Shown here piece by piece: positions 23,401 to 35,400 of a stretch of 64,000 nucleotides of DNA. A program made the position numbers and the translations under genes. Under the pieces are notes generated by a model, which saw nothing but the letters and a program-made list of their open reading frames with translations, ran no database searches and was not told the DNA's origin. How positions within the stretch are numbered: position 1 is the first letter of the stretch; every line of letters starts with the position of its first letter. Source of the stretch: Phalacrocorax aristotelis (lineage: Eukaryota > Chordata > Aves > Suliformes > Phalacrocoracidae); contig NC_134281.1 of NCBI RefSeq assembly GCF_949628215.1, forward strand, positions 40,470,512-40,534,511. Direction: 5' to 3'.

Positions 23401-26400
23401 TTGTGATATCCACACGCAAATCAACTTGCAAAGCTTCAGTGAGCAAACTAGAAGAATGTATGCACAGGAAAAGATGCCAGGAACTTTCCAAGTGATTTTG
23501 GTGTAACTGAGATATCTGAGACTGAACGAGCAGATTCCCACTGCTTCAGCTAATCCTAATTTGATCCCACTACAAAGTCAGTAATATATCTGTAGACATA
23601 ATAAACTTAATTACTTAACTGCAAGATCAAGGAGCTGTGAAGGAGAATCATTTGATGCATTTGTTTTAAATTGTCTTCAAATAGTTGAATGGGGAGCTGG
23701 GTATTTTGATGGGGAAACCACTATATAAGATATCTAAAGATGCTAAAAATGCGGTTCTCTTCCCTTTGCAGCTCCCAGCCCCACTACAGCTGTTCCTTAC
23801 ACGTCAGTGAAGTGCATTGATGTAAGAAAAAACCACCACAAAACCAAGTGGCTGATGCCCTGGGGACACAACCACTGTGAGAAGCTCAAAGACTTCGACG
23901 AGGCGGTGAGCAGGCAGATCGAAGCCAATGATATTGTGTTTGCGGTGCACATTCCCCTCCCCAAGAAGGAGATGAGCCCCTGGTTCCAGTTCATGCTTTT
24001 CATCATGCAGCTGGACATTGCATTCAAGATGGACAACGACTTAAGTAAGTCCCTCTCCATCGTTCATTAGGTGCTGACTGTGATCTAATTTCCTAGTGTC
24101 TTTGCCTTAAAGTTGCTTTTATCCTGCACCATATGTTAACTGCTACAGTGCCTCCATACAGCGAGGTGATAGAGGGAGGAGCACATTCTAAAGGTGGGAA
24201 TCAATAATGAGACATTTCAATGTGTATCTTTGCAGGGAGGGCCATTCATGGTTGTCGTGGTTCAGCCTCAGCTGGCAACTGAACACCACGCAGCCGCTCG
24301 CTCACTCCCCCCCCCCCACCCCTGTGGGATGGGGAAGAGAATCGGAAGAGCAAAAGAACTTGTGGGTTGAGATAAGCACAGTTTAATAATTACAATAAAA
24401 TAATAATAATAATGATGATGACAATGATGTTAATATAATAAAATAGAAAAGGAAGGGAAAGAAAAAAAAGGAAAAAAAAAACCCGTAGAAACACAAATGA
24501 TACAACTGCTCACCACCTGCCGACCGACGCTACCCGTTCCCGAGCCACGATTGCTGCCTCCCTCCCCCGGCCAGCCCCTCCCAGGTAACATACTGGGCAT
24601 GACGTTACATGATATGGAATATCCCTTTGGTCAGTTTGAATCTGCTCTCTTAGCTGTGCCCCCTCCCCTCCCGGCTTTTTGGGCACCTGGCAGAGCATGG
24701 GAAGCTGGAAAAGTCCTTGACTAGTACAAGCACTACCCAGCAACAGCTAAAACACCAGTGTGTTATCTCAACATTTCTTTCCATGCTAAGTTCAGAGCAC
24801 AGCACTATACCAGCTAGAGTGAAGAAAATTAACTCTATCCCAGCTAAAACCATGACAATGGTGCACGAGCCAGTAGCTAAGCAGATGATGAGCGGGTTCC
24901 CTATTATAATGTACATAAACCAGTGTAGTTGCTGATGGTCTAAATCCAGCAATTAGCTTTCACAGCACACACTCCTGGGTTTCATATAGTTTTCCAAAAT
25001 ATTCCAGGATGCTGAGTGTACAGCAGCAGTTTGCTGTCAATAATACAGCCCAGCACTTTCAGCTGCTCTTTCTTCTGCTTCAACATGTTCCCATCCCGTC
25101 CCTTGTGCTGGCTCTGCACGTGCCTGGCCATGTGGCGAGCTGCATCATGCAGCTTCCTCGGAGAAACCTGAGTTTGGCTGGACAAGCTTTCTGACCAGTT
25201 AGCAGGTTGACTTGGTTGCTGCTGTACAAGGTAGCGCTAGGGCCACCACTGAAGATCTGTTGGCGCAGGTGAGGAGCGGGGATGTCCCTTCTGGAGGCAG
25301 CGCATCTGCCAGCGCAGCAGCAGGATCTCACTGTGCTCTGGTTTGGATGTTTCAGTCTGTGGACGTGGTAAAATGCAGTGTCATGAGATTTTTTGTTTTG
25401 GTTTTGTTTTTTATTTATATAAATGTCTCTGTCCCAGAAATCCTTTATACAAAGACTTGGGCTGGTTACTAGTTTCGCATTGCTGAAGACTTTAAGCCAT
25501 GGTATTTCGCTCCATTTTTAAAAAAATCTTGTGTGATGAGTTTCTAAACTGTGAGCCAAAGTACTTAGTAAATTAAATTATTGATCTGTAAGTTTACATG
25601 AGGAGCTCATAAGGTGTGCTCATGTCTTAAGTTTTTAAACATGCACTCTCCATTGGGCACCAGTTGCAGAAGAGCTGATGTTTATTTACTGAGCCTTTGT
25701 CATAATAATAACTAACTTTTTCAGTTTGAGGTTGGTTGTTGGTGAACTTGAAATAGTTGCCCCACCTTTCATCAATCATTGAGATACATCTTTTGCTAGG
25801 ATTTGATATATGCAGATGGAAAGTACCTTCTGGCCTTAAAACTACAGTGGTCCACATTAACTGGAAGACTATAGGTACAGGAACTGTGGAAGAAGCTGTC
25901 TTACTGGGATTCAACCTTAATATCTGTAAGGAGATGAAATATGGAAATAAAAAAAAGAAAAACCACAAACCCACAGAAAAACAAACTCAAAAATAACCCT
26001 AAAAAATCTGCAAAATTATGTTGGGAGCAGCAAAGGCAAGACTGATCTGCCCCTTACTGAAAGAAGAGTTGTATGTGGTTTTGTGTGTCTTGAAGTGTTT
26101 GGGAGAAAAATCCCTCTCTAACAACTGTAACCTAACAATGACTAAACTTTTCAAACTGGTCTGCACTGGGGCTTCTCTAGCTCTTTCTCTGGCTGCAGCC
26201 TGTCTGTTGGTCTAGCTTTAGTGTTCATGTAACCATGTGGTGGATCAGTTCAGGGAGCAAATCTGTTTCAGAAACTGGCTGCCGTGTTGGAGATGTGACC
26301 TAGCAAACGTGTGTGCTGGTGCAGGGGGAGCTGGCAGCCTGCACCCCAGGGACTGCAGCCAGGTCACTCACTGTAGATCTGATGAAGCTTTCATGACAGC

Positions 26401-29400
26401 TTTAAGCTTCCTTTACTGCCTTGCCTGCTCAGCATGGACCTGTTCCTTCTTAGCTATTTAATGTATCATCATTAAGATAAGTTAAAAATGAGATTGTATA
26501 AAGCTTACAGATGCATCCTCATCCCTATAATTATCTCTAAAACACAGAGAGAGTAGCTTTGTAACTTCATTAAGGCCTCAACTTCTTAGACTTCAATAGC
26601 TGATTGTGTTTAGAGAAATAACGCTTTGTCCCAAAGGTTTTAAAGTCAAACAGCTAAGCTGGAGTCAGTAACTGGCTGAGCACCTGGGAGCAGGTTGCTA
26701 AAATGCTAAACAAGCTTTTGTCAGTAATTGCTCCTGTAAAGTGCAGAGCGCCTTTTCTTCAGGTCATTATTCGTGCTCCTCAGTGACAGTGTCCTTCAAA
26801 GGTGGGGATGTTTTTGATATTTAAAAGCAAAAATAGTTTGTCTTGGCCCACACTCTGGGTAATAAAAGCAAGTTTGGGGGTGAGCTGTACCACTTCTGCA
26901 GCAGCGAAAGACTCTGTTTCTGGTCATTATCAGTTCAGTAGCTGCTGGTGGGTTTTGTTTATAAGCATTTGGAGACGAAGGACACTAATTTCTTATGGTG
27001 TGAGCTTACTTGGCACACCTTGAAGGCTTCCTTTCACTGACTGAAGAAAGTATTTTAAAACACTATTTTCCTACACTTTGTGCCAAGCTGAAGGCAGATG
27101 TAAATTAAGTGTAAAATCTAAGAAACTAGGGAGTAACACATCTTTCTTGCTAGATTGTTGTAACAGATTAAATAAAAATAAATCTTGTTAAGCCGAAATA
27201 ATTGCATATGTGTCTCTATATTGCTGCTAACTTTGCATTAGTGTTAAGAGCTTCATTGATCAGACAATTGGAATTAGCTCCTCAAAAGAGTCAACACTTA
27301 AGATGTAAGATAACCTCATATCTTCTTTTACATCAACAATTCAAGTTTCTTCTCTCAAGCTTTAATCTTGAGACCTCAAAGACAGCAGTCACCCTGTTGT
27401 AGTTAATGCCAACAGGGGCTGGTGCCAAACCAGGGATGGCTTCTGGAAGGCATTGCAGCTGCTAAAGCCTCTGCCAGTCACTGTTGTAATGACTGTCTTG
27501 AAGCTGCCTCAGATCATCTAGGAAAGCAGCACTGCCTGGTAACTGTAAATGCTCTTATCTGCCTGAAGAAGCTGGTTGCCTGTCTGCCTGAGGAAACATC
27601 CTGGTCTCTGGCTCCCAAAACCCTGCAGTGTGATCTGAAGATGTTAGAGTCAACGCTAGCGTGCAGGGTCCTGGCTGCATTCCCCTTCTTGGTCTTCACC
27701 AGTGATGCTGCTGAGCCACATCTCAAACTGTCACCTGCTTTTCTCTGCAAAGGCACATGGTTGTCCTCTTCCGTCGCAAACCGTAAGCAAGGGCAACACA
27801 CGGGACAAAAATTTGCATCTGTTGCAAGTCTCTGGGCTTAGGTTTGCTGGGGGCACTGGCTGCCATAGCTGTCCTGGGAGAGGGATGCTCTGGGTTGGGG
27901 GTGGTGAGGCTGCCTGTAGGGAGATGTGGGGGTGACTCATGGGCCTGACACAGACACTTCCCCTCACCTCTGGAAAGCCAAAGTCAGACCGGTGCGTCAG
28001 CCCTCCTCATCCAGCTACCAAGGGCTTTCCCAGGGCAGAGGGGGAAGGCAGCCCTGGCAAGGTGCCCCAGGGAGTGGTGGCTGGGCATCCCAAAAGGCCT
28101 GTGCAGTCTGCATCCTTCAGAGGAGGAACCAGCCTTAATGATATTTGCCTTGGGAACTTGCTCTGGACTTTAAAAGTGTTTAGAAATGTTTTTGAAATGC
28201 AGATGTTTAGAAGCTGAGCTACTTCCCTTCTGTTTACCCTTCACAGAAAGCTGGAAGAGACTCAGACTTGCTGTTTCTCTGAGGAAATGCTCTTTCTGTG
28301 CCAGTGCTGTCCTTGTCCTTTTTTTTGATTGCATTATGCATTCAATTATTAAAAAACCCTTTTCAGAACATGGATAGGCATCAGACAGAGAAATGAGACT
28401 AAGTTATCTTAAAACCACCTGCACCTCAATTGCAAAAGCTGTGATGGGAAAGCTTAGTGCCCCTAACAAGGACAGTAACATCTGCAACAGGATCTGCTCC
28501 CACTGTGGTGCAAAATGCCCTGTTTGCAGGGACTGCAGGAAGCCCTCCAGCATTCACACAGCTACTGCCATGGGGCAGCAGCTGGAGCCCTGCATGGCAG
28601 CACCGGTGTGCAGCCATCCATCCCTGCCATCTGTCTGCAAGGCAGACGGCTGCTGGCCGCATCCTCTGGGGCCCAGTGGCCATCCTCTGGTTTCTAGCCA
28701 TAAGAAATCTCCTGCATGCAAAAGGCTTCTTTTGAAGCTGAAGTGTTGCTCTGTTACTGTGCAACTACGTCTGGTTCCTGTTGCTGGATTTGAGGAACAC
28801 TGGGTGCTTTCACAGGAGAGATGAAGGCCATTAAGCTCATTGAGGACTGTTCTCCAAAATAGCACCTTCCCTCAGAAGGACGTCCTCGCTCCCAGATGGG
28901 ATGGGTGGTCAAGCTGGCTCCTGGAGCTACCTCTTCTGTACCCTTCTCCTGGGAGTAGAGCAGTGCTGTGGCTGTCCATGGGTGGGGTTGCTGGTAGTGA
29001 GTGTGCAAATCCCTTTTCCTTGGCAGGTTAGGTGGACATCTCTGTTCCCTGCATATCAGATTCACTTTAAAACTTCATTCCTGCTTTGCTTTAGTTGTTG
29101 CTTGTTGGCACATCTTGCTGCTGGGCTCTCATGGGCACAATACCTTGGAGAAGGGTGGGAGGATGTACTGTGAGCTTGGAGGGATTTTTAAAATTTATTT
29201 ATTTACTTTTTGGGCTGGTCTGCTGCCATGGGTCTGGGCCATTTGCATTTGGCAAGCTGCAGTGTTCTTAACAGGGAACATCAGTCTTTCTGAGCTGCTT
29301 TGCAGCATGACCTTGTATGTGCCAAGAAATAATTGCCTGGTATCTGTCCTTAGCTGGAGTAGGAACCTGGAGGCTGCTCGCTCCCTGACTGCCATAGGCT

Positions 29401-32400
29401 TCAGGAGCCCCCAGGGCTGAGCTCTTCCTGCCTCAGTTTCACCTTGTGGAAAAATAAACCTGAAATTTCTTAATACTGAACTGACATCTAGGAATGCAAT
29501 GTCCCGGAGGAGTATGAAGTGATGGTTGCACTGTGCTGGGCATTGGATAATGATGCCTTTATTTATCAGATAGCGTAAGAGTATGGAGGGGCCTTCAAAA
29601 ATCTTCAGTCTGGAAAAAAAGCTTCTCTTTTTATGTCTAGTGAACTTAAAATGTTAGTGAGAGAGAATGACTTCTGGCTTCTTTGCAGTTGGAAAGCAAT
29701 TGTGTACAGTCAGATGGCTGAGCACTGCAGACTCCTGTTCAAATTCATCTAATTTTGGTCTCTCTGGTAGGTTTTGTAATTTTAGAGAGCTGGTGAAGCA
29801 TGGATGTGTAATGCAAGTAATTCTAGAATTTCTTCTGTTTGCTTGCATATGCTTTTTTCCAGACAGCTGTATTAGTATGCAGCTGGCACAGAGCCGTCTT
29901 CTGAAACAACTTCTCTATTTTTAGACTATTGTAATGTAAGTGAAGATATCCTCTGCTAATATCGCACTATGGAGTGAATCATGGGAAAGATCTTGGGCAC
30001 TGAATGTTTGGCAGTAAAATGCCAACATGAAAAAAATATATTGGCAGTGCTCGGAGCATGACAGGTACTGGGGAGTCCCTTGCTGTAGTGGGGGGGTCAC
30101 TGCTCTGACCTGCTTCAGAGCATCTCATACCCCTGCAAATGGAGAGTCACTGAGAAAGCTCAAAGCTTGGGAACCCTAGCAGGAATGTCTCTTCTCCTTG
30201 TTGGTCATCCCTGGAACACATAATCATCTAAACAAACTTGCCTTATTTCTTTAGGGGTTTTAACACAATCCTATGATACTAGTGAGGCTGTCACTCAGTG
30301 CACAAGCTGCGCATATAAGAGGCAATTTACTAGACTCCAGATTATCTAGGTGTTATCTACAGGATCTGTGAAGGCAAGGCTAATCTGGAGCATGCCAAAA
30401 AGATGCTCTGACGTGGTCCTTGTGAGACAAAGTTTCCTGGCATGGGCAATTTCATCTCTTGGTACTGAATAAGACAAATTTCTACCTTTTATTGTTGGGA
30501 AATTATGGAGAATCTTGATGAACATGCATGGAGGAACTGAATAATTGCTTTTCTCGAACGTGTTAGCATCTGGGAAGCGGAGCACAGGTTTGCAGTAGCT
30601 TTTTGTCTTCCTTCCTTGCATGTATTCTTTCTCTTCTGCTGTGGCTCAGCCTTGAATAATTAAAATACTCTGCACTCTCTCAGCACTTTCAGAAGTAAAA
30701 AACTGGCTTGACTGTCAGTCTCTTGCCTTCTTTTCATTTCTCCCATCTGCTGTTTTGATGATAAATACCACTGTTTAAGTTTTAAGGTGTAAAGAAATGC
30801 CTTTCTTTTATCTTGAAGCCAAGCATGGTGGAACATCAGCTGCTGCTTCTCTCATCCTTCCCTTCATGCAAGTATGCATGTACAGGCACGTAGCCTGCCC
30901 TCAGTATTGAGAAGACTTCAAGGAGTGTTAATGCTGAGCGTGGAAGGGCACCTGCCCCTCCAGTTGTCCATTCACCATCTGACATTTTGGTATTACTGTG
31001 AATAAGTCAGGAATCTTCTTAAAATTCAGTTCTCTGCCAGTGTGTCACTGTCTTTATTTGTTCCTTTCAGACAATGGGGACTGCTAATGAAAGGCTGAGA
31101 GTGGCCTGGCATGAGTATCATCAGTCTGCTTGTGCTGAAATACAGTGTGTGTGTGTGTGTGTATATGTCTGTATATGTACATACATATATGCGTATTTTA
31201 TGTTGACAGTCTTGAAGGGTCTTTGTACAAAACTCTGTTCTAATGGGAGATGTTACCCCAAAAAGGAGACTGATGGAAATTCAGAGGGAGATTCTAATCT
31301 ATTTGTCTGGAAAGGCACACACTAGTATATCTTCTGCCTTCTGGTTTTCATACTCAATGCCAGCAGCAACGCTTGGATTGCAAAGATGAAATAATGAAAG
31401 CTGTTTCTGTTGGATTTAATCCCAAGCATTCCAGTTGGTTTTATGGTTTCTGAAATGAAGTTTGTAGTTCTTTTTAGCTGGGCCAAGCTTAACCTTATGT
31501 CCCCATTTATCTGTTTTGCTGGTCTTCTAAATAGCGGATCTGAGATGGCAAATTCATGTTTCATGGAAACCGAACTGATGGATTCTGTGGAAAGGAACTT
31601 GATATCAATCTGGATGGTATAGATCACGTGTGGAAAAAAAAAAATGCTCAGAAAAATCTTGACGCATCCACATTAAGGCATAACAGAGCCACCTCCAAAC
31701 ACTGTATAAATAGCAAGTCTAAACCACAGATACCATCCACCCCCCTTCCCATCATTTTGGATGAGTATGCCACCACATACTCCCAACAAAAATATATCTG
31801 AAAAAGATGACAAATATATGGGACACGCAGCGCTTGAAAGACTTATGCTTGCTTGTAGACATGAAACAGACTTCCTTCAGAATTATGAAGACCAGATTTT
31901 TTTCAGAGCTAAACTTCAAAGCTCATCAAGTATTGATGTGTCTTTGCAGCTCATTCCCATGTGAGGGCTGCTGCTGTGAGAGCAGGCAAGCCCTGTTGAC
32001 ATGAGGACTGCTCCTGGTAAAAAGCTATGGGCGTTGGCATCGTGCGTGCCTTCCGCATCCTTGCAGGACAAAGCACATACGGTGTCTGCCTATGCAGTGA
32101 CGCAGCCCTGATGGAATGTGCGTGTGTGTCAGCTTAGATCTGCAGAGGCATTTCTGGCCTCCTGAGCTCAGGAGCATGCTACAGCGTGCTTCCAGGGAGC
32201 TTGCAAGCCTGAGCAGTTTGCAGTGAAAGCATGGTACTTTGACACCAGCGCAAGTGGTTCTGTAGCCATCATCCAACGCTTCTCCACAGCAGCTGGTTCT
32301 GTAGCCATCTTCTAACACTTTTCTAATGGATGCAGGTCTCAGTTTGGTGATCTATCAAAAGAGGCTAGGTTGTAGCATGCACATGCTCATTTCAGAATGT

Positions 32401-35400
32401 GTTCCTCTTTCAGAGCCTTCCCTGGGATCTCTGCCTGGTAAATAGGAGGATTTTACATCTGGTAGAGCTGGTACAGACTTGCCTCGGGTTTTCAAAGCAT
32501 GTTTTTGTGTTGATGTTTGGCAGGCTTCAGCTGTAGCTCTTGATTTCATGAACTTGCTCAGTTATGGCACCTAAGTAAGTCTGTTCCAGCCCCATTTCCT
32601 TCTTGCAGCAATGACCTCTTGGCAGCACCCTAGCAAGAGCATATTTAAAAGCAGTTACACCCCATACTTGTACTGTGAACAAGTCCAGGAGGGGATAAGC
32701 TGACATTTCCACACAAATTTGATGTGGTGACCTTAGCTGGGCATATGAACTCTGTGTGTGTTTACTGATGTGCAAGTCGGTCCATCTGTAAAGGCAGAAA
32801 CAAACTGGTGCTGCTGTGGGGTGTGCACGTGGAGGGCTTCAAGAGTCTTGCATAGAGTGACTTAAGTTAAACAACAAATACAGAAAATATCAACTCCGTC
32901 CTCATTTCTGAGGTTATGGGCCACCCCTTTTTCCAGCAAGACCAGCATAGATGAACTTCAATTTTTTTAATTTTCTTTTTAAAGGAACTTTGTGTAGCGT
33001 TATCTTATTACTCTGGGAACCCTGGCTTGTCTTCTAAGAGCAGAGGATCCCAGGTATGGGCAATTGTGAAATAATTTGGACTTTTGGTGATGCATTTTGA
33101 CTTTTTCCTTTTTGTTTCTTTCATTTAAAATCTCTGTGGCAGAAAACATCTTTGTTAAGGGCCATATTCTAGACCTTTTTGTTCAAGATGTTGGGCTTCA
33201 GTGTTCATGGGTGGTGAACGTACAGCCAGAAGAAACCTAAGGTTGCGTACATAAATGACTTCTGCTATTATGTCTAAATGAATAGAATGTGCCATTAGTT
33301 GCATGGTTTCTCCTTTATACAGTGCATCTAACTATATATACAGTATATACCGTTTTATACTAAAACTTTTTTGTGGCTTTCTGTAACAATGTTATTTCAA
33401 TGTAAATTTAAAGAAAATCCTATGATGCAATATAGCCGCTTCCTGAAGCAGAAGGACCTATTGTACACCCTTGTGTTACCTGCAGAAAGTCTACATAGAA
33501 GCCTGTCTTATTGTCCGTCTGCCAACCCGCGGTGAAGAGGCTGCTGGATGGCTCTCTGGCTTACTGTCTGCCTCTGCAGCTGTCTAGGTTTCAATTTTAT
33601 ATGAATTATTGTTTCTATGTTATGTGAATAAATAATGCTCTTCCACAACCATAACATAAGCTGTAAGTCATGATATGTTAGAAAGATATGAGACCTTTAT
33701 GACCAGTAAAAGTTCTTGTCTTTCTACTAGAGAGGAGATAAATGTTCTGAAAAAGGTAATTTGATCTGTATTGTTTGGAATACAAAAATTGCCATTCCCC
33801 TCTGTAGCTGTGTGCCTCTCAGAGGTCCTTCCAGTGTCTAGAGCCTCTCCCACCCTCCTAATGTTCTGTACCATTCCTCTCTAACGAGCCTGATGTTTCA
33901 TTACTCTTACAGAAGAAAACGCAGAAATTACCTTGGATGTGTCACTAGGCTATCGTGATGATACATTTGACGACTGGGAAGAAATAGCACATGCAATAGA
34001 GATCAGGAAGCTGAAATGCACCTTTGGCTCACCAAAAGTAAGGTGTTTTGATGATGGTGGAGGTGGGGAAGTGTGGGAGTGTGGTGGGAGTTGTCCTTTT
34101 CCTTTCCTTCATGGTGCTTCCTAGAAGCTCTGAGTTGTTCAATCGTAACTTTCAAATGTGTCAGTTTTCTCTGAGCTCAAAATCTTTGAAAACCTGATGA
34201 GGTCCACATGCAGGTGGTTCTGTTTGGTGCAACAAGAGAAGGGGATGAAGTAGAAGGTAGACTTAAAACTTGAAGGAAGAAAAGGTGTGAGGTCAACACA
34301 CAGATCCAGGTGCAAGCAGAATTGTCCTCTGCAGATGTGATCAGGCTGGAACTTGAATGCTTTGAGATCTGTATACCCCAAACAGTCCTAGAGAACTTGG
34401 ACCTTTCCATCCTGTGCTTCTGTGATTGACAAAACCTTGTTCTTCAGGAGAGGTGAGGAAATAGCCCACCAGAGATACTGCAGCACTCAAAGAACCTGGA
34501 GAGGTGGGGCAAGAGTTTCTTAAAGTAACTTCTTAATGCCTTAAGCTATAGGAGCAGAGAGCGCAGCTAGCAGTTGAGAACAGAGCATCTTGTTTAAATA
34601 AAGATTTTCTTTTGTGCTGCAGACTGTAATTTCTGTACTTAAATCTCTTTACCATGCTTTTCAGCTCTGTGTTTTGTTCTCCCATTTCACAGTCCCTTTC
34701 AGCAACCCACTTATCTCTCCAGTAACACCTGTACTCTTCCATACAGCCACATATATGTAGTAAATAAATATGAGGTGCAGAGAAGAGTATTGATAGTAAA
34801 ACAGGACTTAAGAAGCTCCACATCAAGACACATGTGAGAGGGTTGTGTATTTTGTTTTGGCTCAAGTTGCGCTTGCGGAGGGAGGAAGCTTGGATCCCAA
34901 AGTAGCCTTTCATCTTGAAAGGCTCTCTTGACTTTAAATATATTTAAGAGCCTGAAACCTGAACCTGCTTGAGGTCAAATGCTATTGATTCAGTGACCCA
35001 AAACAATCAAAAGCTTGAGTAAAACTGTCCCCAAACTGCTTATGTTCTCCAGACTTGCACAGACTCCCCCCAGGCAAAGGCTGGAATCAGCAAACAGGCT
35101 TTCAGTGTTAGCAATGGTCTCAGCTATGTTCAGTATTAGGACTTTTGCAGACCCTCACTGTGGAGGGCGTGCTGGTCTGTCCGAGGCTGACCGCCACCTT
35201 GCTGCTCTGTGCCTATTTGCTAGACCGTGGAGTCTGAAGGCCGTCACTACGACTGTGACTTCCTTCCCTTCATGGAGATCGGCAGCGTGGCTCACAAGTA
35301 CTACCTCATCAACATCCGTCTCCCCGTGAATGAGAGGAAGGGCATTAACGTGGGCATTGGGGAAATCAAGGATATCCGCCTTGTGGTAAGTGTCCATTTT

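Larger units (their letters stand above)
8029..23771 (+). other. WLS: WLS intron 1 (15.7 kb)
   Basis: The first 1 kb is the tail of the promoter CpG island. Beyond that the intron is unique AT-rich DNA with a 21-base A run (21464-21484) and a CR1 3' remnant near 18.3 kb. Long open frames at 13376-13933 (-), 19390-19917 (-) and 19493-20101 (+) have no recognisable domain. The acceptor is at 23770-23771. A perfect octamer ATGCAAAT is at 16753-16760. Confidence 0.85.
24045..33912 (+). other. WLS: WLS intron 2 (9.9 kb)
   Basis: A solo LTR sits 208 bp after the donor. The rest is mostly unique DNA with a GT-rich alternating tract (31144-31196) and a two-copy tandem repeat of about 39 bp (32255-32330). 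No gene or structured RNA was recognised. The acceptor is TCTTACAG before 33913. Confidence 0.85.

Noticed and set aside
28393-28824. Cysteine-rich 143-codon + frame ([18 protein letters not shown]) resembling a zinc-binding motif
   Set aside because: The cysteine cluster is short and intronic, with no continuation into a known zinc-finger pattern and no splice support. It is probably coincidence.
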